Assembly: GCA_000469685.2 (NCBI GenBank)
Contig: LS997563.1
Location: forward strand, 8,754,944 to 8,818,943
DNA from: Haemonchus contortus
Lineage: Eukaryota; Nematoda; Chromadorea; Rhabditida; Trichostrongylidae
Direction: 5' to 3'
Length of the DNA stretch: 64,000 nt
A program made the translations under genes and the position numbers. Positions 13,501 through 27,600 of this stretch are shown here, in pieces; position 1 is the stretch's first letter; the number at the start of each line of letters is the position of its first letter. The notes under the pieces were generated by a model. It saw only the letters and a program-made list of their open reading frames with translations, ran no database searches and had not been told where the DNA came from.

Positions 13501-16500
13501 TCAAGCGTCGTTTTCAATAAGGTCTACCCCTTCGCTCAGTCATTCTCCATAACGTGGTCGAGACCGGGCTTCCGAGGATAATGGCTTCTTTATTAACTTG
13601 TATGCAAAGACAAAACAACTGGCTACAAATTCTAGCCTGTGTAGTGGATAGGGCACCAAAATCCGGCTAATGCATCGCACTTTGAGTGGTTGTTAGGACT
13701 GGGCTCAAATTTTCGTTGTTAGTCTTAACTGTAACCGATTTACCCCAAATCGTTCCTCCAAATGCAGCATAATTTTCACAGCAGTGCTCTTCAGATATAT
13801 ATACTGCCCAGCCCCATTGTTGTTGTTTATTCAGTCATTGATCGGGTTCCTTTAGCAATCACTATCTTTATTTATTTTTAAGTTACAAGTGTTCATTTCA
13901 TTAGTGTTGACTTTATCACTTGATACCGCTTTTCTATTTGATCTACGGATGTAGATGTAATAAGTAGTATACCGGTAGCGGGGTCGACATGGTCATACAG
14001 TACGCACGCCTACCCACAGTCGATGAATATGCCCTACCGTATCGCTATCGATTTTCTATTAACCTTCGATATTTTTGATTTGTTTACTGTTTATTTGTTA
14101 TGTTTATTTATTTTTAGTTGCCAGCAAAATGTAGATAAGCAGCATTATTCACACAAAAGCAGGACCGTAAAGGATCAAGTCTTGGGGCGCTAACCGATCC
14201 CGCTGAAGGATGTTCCCACCCTCTGCACTTCCATTCAAAGTAGTAGTGCCATATTGAATGCGTATGAGGCGTATACAATGACTTGCAGTGACCAGCCGAT
14301 GTACAAGTCAATGCTTTTATCCTCCCAGACGAGTCAAGGGCGATGGAAGGCTTGGATGGCCTAGGCGAATATCGATCCGAGATTCGAACCCGTAGTCATG
14401 CGTATGAGATAGTGCGCCACTTACCATTACACCACCTCTGCCCAGAGCAGGGCCGTAGTCTGATCTAATCCTGGGATGTAGATGTAATTGGGGAATTTGG
14501 AAGTTTCAGGAACAGTTTTGAAACAGATGAGAATGAGGCTAAGCAGGACGGTTGTACGGTATCCGCTAGACGCTGTTTGTCGGCTTTTCCAGCCGATCGG
14601 CTATCTGAGTGCTATCAGCACGTCATCGAGCAATGTTGCCATGAAAACTGTGATGTGAATATATTCTTACATCATTTTGTATCCGCCTTGGCGATTGTCG
14701 TCGGTATATATAACGACGGCGACAGTTGCCGACGATCTATGCAAGCGTTCTCGGAAGTAGGCTTCTGCAGTAACTCCCCACCCATGCTTATAAGTTCTCA
14801 GGTATCCAGTTTTTTTTTCGTCGTTCAGCGGTTTTCCATTCAATTATTCTGAATTTTTCTTTTCATTGTTTTAACTCATGGCAATCTACAGTGGCAGTCG
14901 TCCTGCCATAGACAATTCCAACTCCCGCCCTCCCATACTCTCGCGGAACCCTAGTTCTGACAGCGGCTTTTTTTGAAAACATGAACATTTGCTGGCTTAA
15001 TTGATGGATTTTCACGATCGGGTCTGAGATCTGTCAAAGGCTGGGCTTCCCAATGACATGGCTTAGCTCATATCACATCACACTACTTCCTTTTCTCCAC
15101 TTTTTAAGATTATTTATACTGTTGTGCATGACTGTCAAAGGGCGAAAAGCAGAGTGGTCTTTTTTGAAATCAATTACATGGCTCACCCCTGCCGTAAAAG
15201 TTTGTAGGCGTCTCTGGCATACATCAGTGCCTATCACACCACATGTCAGGCCACAAGGTTTTATATTGTTCAAACTTTAGTAGGTTTTGATTTTTGTTTG
15301 CTCTTCCGCCGTGCTCTCCGACCTGGTTATTTTGGGTTGGATGAAAAAATTATTGTCCCAAACTCTCTTCCGAGAAATCCGGGGTTGGCATGAAATTTTC
15401 TCTCGTGCCGGTAATCAGAACTTGAAACAACTGTCATTTCCAATGGTTTTCTAGCTCTTAACGTCACTTTTTTATTTGTACAAGAATTTTGTACATTTAC
15501 ATCCCGTTTTTTTTTACATTTTATGGAGTGGAAGTTGTTCTCTGTAATAAAAACTGATAATTATCTTTTTTATAGCCATCGAAACGTGATGTGGACGATG
15601 AGTCAAAATTCAAAAGTCCAAACAAGGTCACGTTCAAGTCAAGACTGAAGGCATCATTGAAAAGTGTTCAAATCGAGGCCAGGTGAGCATTGTGCTATTC
15701 CTTATATACTGCTTGTAGTCTCTCAAGTGGAACGTCCCGTCGTAAAAGCAAATCAAAGTTTTATGGAAAAGGCTGTTCTTACATGCCATGTTCCGCTGAG
15801 TTGACCCCTTGATGACAATGCGGATTTCGACGTGACGCGCCCATGGGACCACGCTCCCCACTGGCACCCACCGGTGGGTGGCGCTGTTCCAGGAGAGAAT
15901 TCTTTCACTATCTTACTGAATTTAGCAACTGGTGAGAAACAAGAGAGTGTGGTGGCACCCAAAATTGGGTGCCAATATCCCATGCGCCAGTCATAGTGGC
16001 ACCCTCCGGTAGATGCCATCGTCGTCAAAGGGGTGATGAGTAATATTTTGTGGAGTATGAGATATATAGCTTTTTGTTTCGCCGAAGAAGTTCTTGAAGG
16101 GTTTGGAGGAGCTCTGACTCAACCGTCGAAGGAGTCGTTCTTTTTGCGAAAGCATTCTTTTGAGTAATGGTAACAAGTTTTTTGGCCACTGATTAACATG
16201 AAAGTGACCACAACACTTTGCTGAGGACTTCGATCTCAGAGTAGCAAGAAGGCAAGGTTTTATGGCAGTGCCAGCCTATCTGGACCGGTAAAGTCCATAG
16301 AGGGCTGACGTCAGTCGTTCTTTCTCAGAGCACCGTTCTTGCACAATTCAATGACAATTCTAATCGATTGTGGTCGACTTCCCTGGCCCCTCGTTTAGAC
16401 TTTATTTCCGATATAGGTTCGTCTGATTATACTCATTCCCAAGACAGATATTCCAGTTTTTGATGACCTGAGTTAGACTTCCTTACTTTACTATAATAGT

Positions 16501-19500
16501 TCGTTTCCATCCCGTTCGCATCCGCTTCAGATCCTCAATGTTAATAATGTAGATATTTCTTTGAAAATTCCAGGTTTTTTTTTTACAAAGCATGGGCAAT
16601 TTTATGTCGAGAGATAAGCTCCGTTGCTATTCTTCCTATTGCATTTATCACTTTCTTCCTTTTCTTTCTATTCACCGCCTTCCGCTTTCTGTCCCTGGTT
16701 TGCCTATGTCACGTCTTCCAGAACTTGCATGCTTGAATTTTTCTGTCTCATCTATTTCTTTTTGTTTTTCTAACTTTTTGGTGGTGCCTATTCCGTCGGT
16801 TATGATGTGAAAAGGATGTACCTTTTTTGACGGCTTTATTTCTTGCCCAACAGTTAAAATTACTCAACTTACGCAGTTTTTTCTGTAAAGTATTATACAT
16901 AGACAACTTTCTTTAATTCTGATCTGTATGTAATTCCAATCATGGACACTAGGAAGAAAAAGAAAGTAAACAAAGATTTGGAAAAGGAGATCTTACTGTT
17001 TCGAAGAACTTCCCACTGCTGCGCCATGGCTCCTCCTAATCGCTTGCTTACTTGATTGGATTGGATCTTTGTCTGTTGAGTGGAAATTTTTAATTTTTTC
17101 CCTTCGATGGGAAGCAACACAGTATAGCGTGGGAAGGTGATGCGGTGACTGTTGAAATTCTCAAATTCATGCAGTTTTTTACTTCTATCTGCTTTCTATA
17201 TACAGCAAGGATCCCCAGGTAGGAGTTCACACGAATTGTTCTCTTTTGGCGGATCCTCAGAAAAGTTTTGTGAAAGACAGTCATTCAGCACATAATGACT
17301 CTAGGCACGAGACTGATAACTACCTTTCAGGGATGTGTATTTGAAAGGGAAGCACCCTGACTTTTGTCATTTCATGATTCTTTCATTCTTTGCTGAGCAA
17401 CACATTTCCGATAATGACTTCCCGAGAATGACTACGGCCTTAGCAGTGACTATAAAAGGAATAATTATGCTTGATTACTGCTTTCCAATTATTTCTTTAC
17501 AAAATTGTTCTAATTATTGCCTGAGGGTAGATTCTTGGCAATAGTCTCCGTGGAAACCGATTATTTCAATCAATATTCCGGAAGATATCCTGAGAGGACA
17601 AAACAAAAGGCGGGGTACTTTAGCATGGTACTCCTTATCATTATTTGTACTCATTGTTATTTCATTTTTGTAGTTCAGGATACTGAGTAGTAGTCCGATA
17701 TGTATATTTATAGTTCAGTAAACTCCCCATGGCTATAAATGCTTTCATAACTGGTTGTAAGATAGACAGTAAAGGGTAAAACCTTGGCCCGTCAGCGCCT
17801 GTAGGTAGCAGGAATATTTGCGTCGTACTAGTTTATTTTTTGCAGTTTGACCAATTTCACAGTAATTTCACCGTAATCCTGGCCTACCCCCCGTCATTTC
17901 AGTGCACACTCTCGTGAAAAATTCTTATCCGACCTACGCAAAGCACGTGAAATCACTGATGTGAACGAGACGAACGATTTCTTGGATAAGATGCGTTGCC
18001 GTCTTGATAATCCGGACGTGTTGTCCGTCGATACCGTGCATCAGCTTATGATCTCGTACAGGTAAACTCGTCGGCGACTACTTTAATGAAGGCGTGGCTG
18101 TCTCGCTGATATAGCATTATCTGTTACGCCAAGTGTTCCAGAGATAATCAAAACTACAACGGTATGATTAGCCTTGTCGAAGATCTCAGTCGTATTGAAG
18201 ACTGTACTTTGATCGATACGCAGGTGATACGGTATCAATATGCATTTGCGTTGGCCAGGTGAGTTCCGATCGATTATCGATCGAATTTTTTCTGTTCACA
18301 GAGTTTGAACCTGTTAAGACGTGTATATTTTACGATTATCCACTAAATTATCATGACTGTTCCTCGTTATGCTGCCACGTTAATCGATTATCGATTGATT
18401 TTGGAAATCGACGGACAGCGGACCTAGATGATAAATTTCCTAAATAAATGAAGTTTTCTTTTTTCCAGGCGAAATAAAGAAGGTGACAGGGAACGTTCGT
18501 TGGCTACCGTATTGAATATCATCGAATCAACGGCTGACAAGGAAGCCCTTAGCCCCGACGTTATCTGCTTAGCAGGTGGAGCCGTTCATCTGCTTTACAT
18601 TTTATCTTTTCCTTTTTATTTGACTTTACTAAGGAGTCAACTCGCTGCCAGGTTTCTGCGTTTACCACACCGTTTCTTGGGTAATGCATCAGAAAAGTTT
18701 AATTCTGATATGTAAATAAAGAAATGTAGGGGTAGGAAAGGTGGGGTCTTATTTTAGTGTGAACAAAACTTAATACAACTGCAACATTTACTTTCACTTG
18801 TTTTATTGGTGAGTGATTTGGTGTTTGGAGGAGTTAATAAGTCCCTACTTGGATTAGGACCCGCTTCTGGCTTCCATCCAAAATCGTGGTGGCGTTTTGA
18901 ACGCGTATATAGCCTATACAGTGGCTTGCGATAGCCAGCCTATATACAACTCAGTGTTTTTACCCTCCCAAACGAGTCGGGTACCAATCAAACGACCATG
19001 GAATGCTGGAAGATTTGGTTGGCCAGGGCAGATATCAATCCAGGATCCCATCCTTGGACCATGCGTTCGTGATAGTGCGCCACTTGTCGGCATCCCACTT
19101 TGGCCTGTTTTGTTGATAGTTCCTATTAATAATTGGAATTGTTGTTTTTCAGGCCGCATTTACAAAGACAAGTTTATTGCCAGTAATTATGAGGATCGTG
19201 AATCACTAAACAATGCAGTTTCGTGGTGAGTCATCTTTCTCTGAAAATCGCTAAAGAAACTGATAAAGGTCGTAAAGTAGCATTCTAATGGCACTTTTTT
19301 CTTATCGATTTGCTACTTCAACAGGATTAAATACCAAAGAAGAGAATGCCTGAATTCTGGTGCAATTACTACTTTTTTCAATGGTTAAATAGAAGGAGTC
19401 ACCGTCGACATGCTCTCGCACTCTCCTTCGATTACTCGAAATATGTAGCTGTCATCTTTTATCAGAATATCGTCCCAGTAATCATTCAACAAAATGATGA

Positions 19501-21655
19501 CGGGCATATACTATAGTATTAAATTCTGTTGTAGCAGCAAATCGATTAAATCCCGGATCGATGTATTGATTGATTGATTTTCAGGTATCGTAAGGCATTT
19601 GAGATGTCCCCGCTGGAACATAGTGGCATCAATCTCACAACGTTATTACGGGCAAGTGGTGAACATTTCGAAAGTAATGCCGAAATGCAGCAAATAGGTA
19701 CGGTAATTCCTAAGTGTACGGATTACTTTGCAGTTGATATCAGAGCTCCAATTATATTTTATTAGGTATCAAGTGGGATGACAATCAAGTTTTTTTTACA
19801 CTTCGAGTACAATTCCTAGGATAAATTTCGAGAAAAAGTGCCTCGATCCTAACACAACTATTGCTTTTTTCGATGATTTATTGATCATTCTTGGAGAGTA
19901 AGCCATATGGATCACAAACTCATGACTATTGAGGCTTTGTCGACGATTTGTTGGTTCTCCTTTGAGAGTAAGCCTTGTGGATTAGAAACTTTCTCCCTGG
20001 GGTTGAGAAAATATCCAAGGTCGAGGAAAAGTTATCCGTGGGCACTAAACGAAGATTGCTCCGAGGTTTCCTTAAAAACGTCCAGAAGACCTCTAAATTG
20101 AAAGAAGAACTAAAAAGTTGAAGATGAAAAACAAACTCGAAGCTCAACTCTTCACAGAAAGTGAGAAATTATCCCAAAAAATCAGAAGGAGAGTTTGAAG
20201 GAATTCAACAGAGACGCTCACTGAATTCATCGCTATGTATTCGTCGAAGGTAAACATTGATTTATTCGATAGTAATCAAATTCGGCCTTTGGAAAGGTCG
20301 ATTAGTTAGCGATCAATCGTGATTAACAACTTTACTTCATTCACTTTTTCCAGCCGTTGTTCTGAATTCTTTACTCGGACGAAAAGGCGCTTTACATCAG
20401 CTAACTGACTACTGGGACGTAGCCACATACTTTGAGGTAATTTAGAGTGTTGTAATACTGTTTAAAATGAGTCATGTGCTCTGGATGGCAGTTGGGAGTG
20501 GCACAGGGTCGTAATAAATCTGAAGTTCCCACTGTTGAGGTGTTTTTAGCCTTAGGCGGATTATTCTGATTACGGTCAGTTGATTCAATTAAGGAAAAGA
20601 TAGGCGTATTCGGAGCATGCAGCTGACTCTTGTCTGGCCTTCTGCCCTTATCAGGTTGGGTCATTCGGGTCATGCAGGAATCTGAAAGAGCTACTGAGAT
20701 GCAGTGATGCGACTGAGTCTATGTATAGAGGTTTCCTTTCGGTGATGATGTGAAAAGAGAGTTTAAAAGTTCGGAAGCCCTTCCAAGTTGAGTCATATTT
20801 TCACTCTCTTCTGTAAGAATTGTTGTGATGGAATGGGCGTTTCGGCTTATATCCCTAGATGGAAGTAGCACGTCAGATTGGAAGATACAATCGGCCACGT
20901 GCTCACACAACTTTTATAAGGTGGACACCTCTTCTGACTACTATGCCTTTGTCCTGAACATTTTTTAGGCTTTTGAACGCGACAAACCATAATCGTACCT
21001 TAAAGCTCCAAACTCCACTACAACTCTTCTACATTAATTGGAGGCTTTTCTTGCCGTTTATTTCGTGAAAAACAGTAGTAAAGACCTAGGACCATCTTCA
21101 TTTGGTCTTCGTGTAATTCACATGCCATTATAGGTATCGGTCCTGGCTGAAAATTACCAGAAAGCTTGTGAGGCAGCACTCAAAATGGCAATGCTGAAAC
21201 CGCCAGTATGGTAAGTACACGATTCTTTCTCTCATCATTTCTTTGGGCGATATGGACAGATTGGGCTTTGTGGGCAGATTTCAGCAGGAAGGGAGGGCTA
21301 GGGATCTGAAAGTTGACTTCCGTAGGCTCTTTGTGTTACATACATACGTCAATTGAATACAATTGCGGATGAACAACCTGCGTCACTGCCTTGTAATAAC
21401 TTTGTGATTTCTAGTATCTACGTATCCATAATTGTACGAAACTATCAAAGCCCATCTACTAGTCGTTTAGAATCCAGAATGAAGATAACAGTTATTCACT
21501 ATGCTATGTTATCCTCATGACGACTCAGTTTCACTGAAGGCCTCATAATTGGTGAATATCACTTCAAAAGTGAAGGTATTGGAACCTTATAGGCAATGTC
21601 GGCTTGGGAAAAGTTTCTGCGCTGTTAACCAGTTATCTGTTCATATTTCTATGTT

Positions 21656-21691
<36 letters not shown>

Positions 21692-24600
21692 ATTGTTATT
21701 GTCGTTGCCGTTCATTCTTTCTTTCCCATGGCTTTTTAATAATTTGTTTCAGGTTTCTCAAGTCGACCATGGAGAATATCAAGCTCATAAATCGATGTGC
21801 TGCAACAATCAGTCCAATTGAAAAGGTTAGCAAATTGTATCACTGAAGGAAAACTGTCCAATGAAATTTCAGTATAATCAAATGCAGTAATCTCAAGAAG
21901 GTTACTGGTTTATTAAGTTTTTGATTAACTTATTTACATATTTGTTTACTTGTTTTGCTCTCAAAGCGCGCTATCTTCAACAGAATAAAGCGAAATATGG
22001 AAAACTCTTGTTATAATGCTGATAACTCTATGATCATTCTAGTTTATAGTTCAAATGTGATATCCTGGTGAATTCGGATTTGTTTGTTTGTCGTTATCTA
22101 TGATAAACAACCAGATTGTAGTCAATGGTTATTATTTATGTGTTGATTCGATAACCATTATAATTATAAGATTTTGATCATTTTGAGTTTGAAATCTACA
22201 TAATATGATAGGATATTGATATTTATATCATTGTATCATTGATCAGGGCGGAGGTGGTGTAGTGGCAAGTGGCGCACTATATCACGCGCACGGTCAGGGG
22301 TTCGAATCCCGGATCGATGCCCGCCTAGGCCAACCAAGCCTTCCATCCCTCCGGGGTCGGTGAATTGGTACCAGACTCGTCTGGGAGGATAAAAGCACTG
22401 ACTTGTACATCGGCTGGCCACCGCAAGTCATTGTATAGGCTACATACGCACTCATTACGCCACTACGATTCTGAATGGAAGTCGAGTGCGGGGGCGCATC
22501 CCTCAGACGGGATTGATTAACGCCAAAAACTTTATCCTTTATCCTTTTATCATTATCATTTCTATCACTTGATATCCTCACCTAGATCCCATTTTATTCC
22601 TGAATCTCATCATTCTTTCCCAGGAGAAGCAACAATTCCTGTTCTGGTCCGAGTTCTTCATGGAAGCGATCGATTCAGAATCGGATGTGACCTGTGCTCG
22701 TTTTCCGGTGTTGATACAGGAACTAACTAAGGTAAACATTATAAGAGCCCTTTTTGAGAATTCTTATACTTGTGACGAGTACTGTAAGGTTCTTCTAAGG
22801 TTACTGTGCAAAAGAAAACCAACATTTCTTCAGCAATTCACACCATCCTACCTTACACTGAACGTGAACGAGCGGTCGATGATACTTAGTCATGTTCTTG
22901 AAAATAGTCAACAGAAAAAGCCTCCACCAGGTGAGTCAGAGATTTTTTCGGAAGGGATAGAAATAGGCTCTGAGCTGATCAATTATCGATTGGTTCAGAA
23001 TGTCAGGAGCATTCGGTATAGTCTTCCATGGACCCTTTTTGTTCAGGTATTCATCGTTGGCACTTTACTGCTGGTAACATCAAAGCAGTTTCCGCTTCGA
23101 AACGTGATGATCGTTCTATGTTCCTTTATGTACACGAGAACTCGGACGATTTCAATCTCGTCTTTCCGTCAGCGGCTCACTGTAACAAGTTTGTGATAGT
23201 TGTCCGGTTTTTTGTCAAATGGAAAAGTGAGCATACGGTTGTGGCCCTACTGTGCCCTGTAAGGCTCAACAAACGACGAGTTTGATTCTCATTTTTGAAG
23301 AATCTCTATTGAATTTAGGGTCATCAATTCTCTGATGGAAATGACCGAAGCAGATGGTAACCAGGGCAAAGTTTTGTCAAATCTTGATGGCGAAAAGATG
23401 CACGTATGTTCGGCACGCCATAGAAATGGGCGGAGTTATCCGGTGTCCATCGAATTTTTCAGTTCGAATACGAGTTGACCTCTAATGGTGATCGAGTGGT
23501 GCTTGGAAAGGGTACCTACGGTGTGGTGTACTCTGCTCGTGATGTGACGACACAACGTCAGATTGTTGTGAAAGAAATTGAAGTCAAGTATGATGAAGAG
23601 GTAATCGATATATTGATCGATTTTTCTGTGATCGACATTTCTTTTTGATTCATCCTTAAAATTACATTCTATATGTGCCGTTTCGCCATTTCTCAAAATA
23701 AGGAAAAGGGATCAACAAAAAAGCAGGATGGAGAAAAACAATCCAACAAAAGGGCCACGATTGAGTATGAATCGCCTTCATTGTAGGTACAACCATTGAT
23801 GGAAGAAATCAATCTGCATTCAACCCTCAGTCATCAGAACATCGTACAGTACCTAGGTTGCGATGTGGTCCACAGGTAATTCTTTCCAGTTAGCAAAAAA
23901 TCAGTTTCTTATTGCTGTTCTATCGGGTTCTTATGTTAGTTTTCTCTGTATCTCTTACTTTTTTGAGTTCCAAAGTCGCAAGTCGAAAGCCAGCTGCGAT
24001 TTTTTGCCATCAGCTGAGTTTATACTCGGAAAATTGATTGGAGAACTCATTTTAATCATAGAAACTGGGCGAAACTTGCTTGCTACAAATTTTGCTGATT
24101 TTCTTCGAACGACCTCGAGTGGCTGTAACTTACCCTCTAATCTTACGAATTGTCGCAAAAGGCTTAGCATTACTGCTTTCCAGGGATACCGGTAATGATG
24201 TGTTTCTCATCTTCATGGAACATGTGCCAGGAGGAAGTTTGAGCAGCCTGTTGCGATCAAAATGGGGTCCACTAAATGAACCTGCTATGGTCTTATATGG
24301 AAAACAGATCCTTGATGGATTACGGTGAGTTTCAGTTTGCGTTACATCCTCTATTTGGATACTATTTTTGTCCTCGGTTTTTTCACAATTTTTTTTCTGA
24401 AAATTTCTCGCGGAAGCCTATGCAATATCTGGAATATGGACAACTGTTCCTTCTTCAGATATCTGCACGAACAAAAAATCGTACATCGTGATATCAAAGG
24501 TGATAATGTACTGGTAAACACGTATAGTGGAGTGTGTAAGATCAGCGATTTTGGTACCTGCAAGCGACTAGCAGGGTTGAATCCCGTCACGGAGACGTTC

Positions 24601-27600
24601 ACAGGTAGCTCACCCACCTGGACAACTGTCCCTTTTTCTTCGGAGGCGCAGCTATGAGAGATCCGTTCAGGAACACTACAATACATGGCTCCTGAAGTGA
24701 TCGATCACGGCCAACGTGGCTACGGTGCACCGGCTGATATCTGGAGTTTTGGCTGCACGATGGTCGAAATGGCTACTGGACGACCCCCTTTTGTTGAGGT
24801 TCGTTGACACTTCGTCCATTGTGGGCGGGGCATTCCTGTGGCTTTTTATACAAATACGCCATGAACGTCCTAATGCTTCAGATTTTCTCTCGGTGTTACA
24901 GTATTACTCAATGATAAAAATTCTCAATCAAAATTGAAAAAATATAATTTTGGTGATAATATCAATCAGAACAAGACATACTCTAAATTCTCCTTTGTTG
25001 TGGCATCCATATGCTAGTTGATATTTTTTATAGCTTGTGTCTTCCCCATAATACTTGGTGATAATACTTGATAATGATACTGATACTTAGTAAGACTTGA
25101 AGCAATAGTGTTATAATAGTAGGTAATTAGAAGAAAATACATGAATAATAAGCAAGTACAAATGAATAAAAAACTCTTCAGATGCAGAATCCTCAAGCGG
25201 CAATGTTCCGTGTTGGTATGTTCAAAACACATCCGCCACTGCCTACAGACATTTCGGAGAAATGCCGGCATTTTATCAAAAGGTTAGAGATGCAGAGTTT
25301 TTGGAATTCTTGTTGCCTGGGTCTTTGACAAAGCGTCACAAAGGTTTCATGCCGTTAATGATACTTGTTAGCAATATATGGTAATGATACATGGTAAAAA
25401 TTCTTGATAATGTTTAATAGTAATGGATAACTCGGCATACCGGATGAGGTTTCTTGCAATTCTAACCCTTTCTTAGAAGGCTAAAAGGCATTTTCTGCTT
25501 CGAGCTGGTTTTGTGAGCAATACCTAGAAAGGCGAATTGAATTGAATCAAGCAAGTAGGATTGATAGTACAAGCAGAAAACGCGCGGAATTGCTATAAAA
25601 CGTCGACATCTGAGGGTCTTAGCACCATTTGTAATTTCCGCCATTTTCAGTTGTTTCGAACCTGATGCTCTACAACGGCCCAGTGCATTGAAACTGCTTA
25701 ACGACCCGTTTATTCAGCAATATTGCCATTCGTGAGTTTTGAATTACATGATTTCGAATTTTTTTGTGGTTCGATGATTCCAGAAGATACAATAATTATC
25801 AGGATAATCTGGTTATTTGTTTACATAATTATTTTTACCGTGACTCAAAATGATATATAGATTCATGATATTTCGTGATATTTCCTTGTTCAGCGAAACC
25901 TCAAAAAGCCAATTATATAGTGATATTATGGGGAAACCCCGACATCTGGAGGCACTTTGATAGCACCTTGGTATGAAATGAATCTGCTCAAAAATTTTTG
26001 ATTAGTTTCTTCGCCTTCATTACCAAAACGACTAGCACTTATGTCTATTTGACGTGCACTACGCCACAGAGTGGGCCAGTAGAGTCGCATGCCATAAGCA
26101 ACAAGTTCTCAGCAGGTCCCACTCGGAGCGAGTGAACCTTGCGCCTATTGGGATCGGTTCGATAGCGTCAAGCTCGTCTGGAATGTTGAGAAACACCTGA
26201 CTTATGCATGAGCTTGACCTCTCCAACCGTTTTGCGAATAAAAGATCACGTCAGCTGTATCATCTGCCTTTTCATTGACCATCGATTTCTTCGATTGGGT
26301 GCCAGTAAGATCTCCATTCGTCCCTATCGCGTGTTAGTGCAGTTCGGTGAATCGTCCTAGCTTGAAGGACACAAGGCATATCACTTCTTTCGCTCAGTGC
26401 TTTTGCCGAGAGCTCTTTCGACCTGGTGGTCCTCCAAGCGTTTCTTTGGCGACCTCAGATTGCTCCTCGTCATCCTTTCTTTACACGTCTTTCAGCTAAT
26501 TTTGAAAACGCCATTGAATTCAACCCTCTAAGGTGCATGCTGTGAAAACCTTGTCTGGAGGCATCTCTACAGCTGCATGATAGCTTTAGGCATCTCTAGT
26601 CTTTTCGGTTAGAAATAGTTCAACATGGTTCAGTGAATTCCTTAGGGAAAGGTTTTTTGCTTTCGATTCGCGTGCGACTTTTAGATTGCCGTCATAAATA
26701 GGAAAAATGTGAACTCAGAGGAAACTGTTGAATGCCCAGTCATCTCCATTCAATGTTTCATTGACTGCTTCATTCTTCGCTAAGCACCGAGCAATTCTTG
26801 CTTTGATGAGCTTACCATGTACAGATAGTAAAGAGGCGCTGGTCATAGGGTACGGTTATAGTCGGCGATGATCGTTTAAGCGTATGCAAGCCCATGGTCA
26901 TACGAAGGAACATCCAGGAAATATCGAGCTCCATTGGTACCTCCTTATATTATTTCCCCATCTTCGATCTTTTTCCTGTGAACGCAATAGTTCTCGCTCG
27001 AATTAGCGCGTACATACTCACTTGTCGCCATCGCCGACATTCAAGTATATACGCGCTGACTGGATCTTTGAATATTGAATATCATCGAAGAAATTCAAGC
27101 TAGTAACAGCATCGGCATACCGTATAGATACTGTATTGATTAAATGTTATGCTGTAATGTGACTGTATCACCCGACAGCCAATCATAGCCGGACGAGGAG
27201 GCGGAGTCTCCTTTTCCAACCAATCATAGTCAGGAGAGAAGACCCCGCCTCTTCGTCCGGCTGTGATTAGTTGCTGGTTGGTACGGTAACTTACAGTATG
27301 CCAATGCATTGGTAGCGGACTATAAACGCCATATTTTCCACGCCATCAAATTTTCTTTCTTATCAGTTTCCTAACATACGCTTCTTGAAAATATTTTCGT
27401 GATATATTTTTCCATATGACCATACACAGAATATAGGTATTGATTTAATTATGGTTTAATAGCGTTTAGGCCTATGCGCAACATGTTTTTTGCTCCTTCT
27501 CTAGGCAAAAGAATGAATAAATATAAAAATAAATATTCGTGTGATTGAGAAGATGAATAGATTCCGAAAGTGCTGAAATCAAAAAATCAATGCTAATTGT

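Noticed and set aside
24605..24670. Reading through the 66-bp gap between the two activation-loop exons as coding
   Set aside because: It contains TGA in frame; splicing restores the conserved [12 protein letters not shown] junction.
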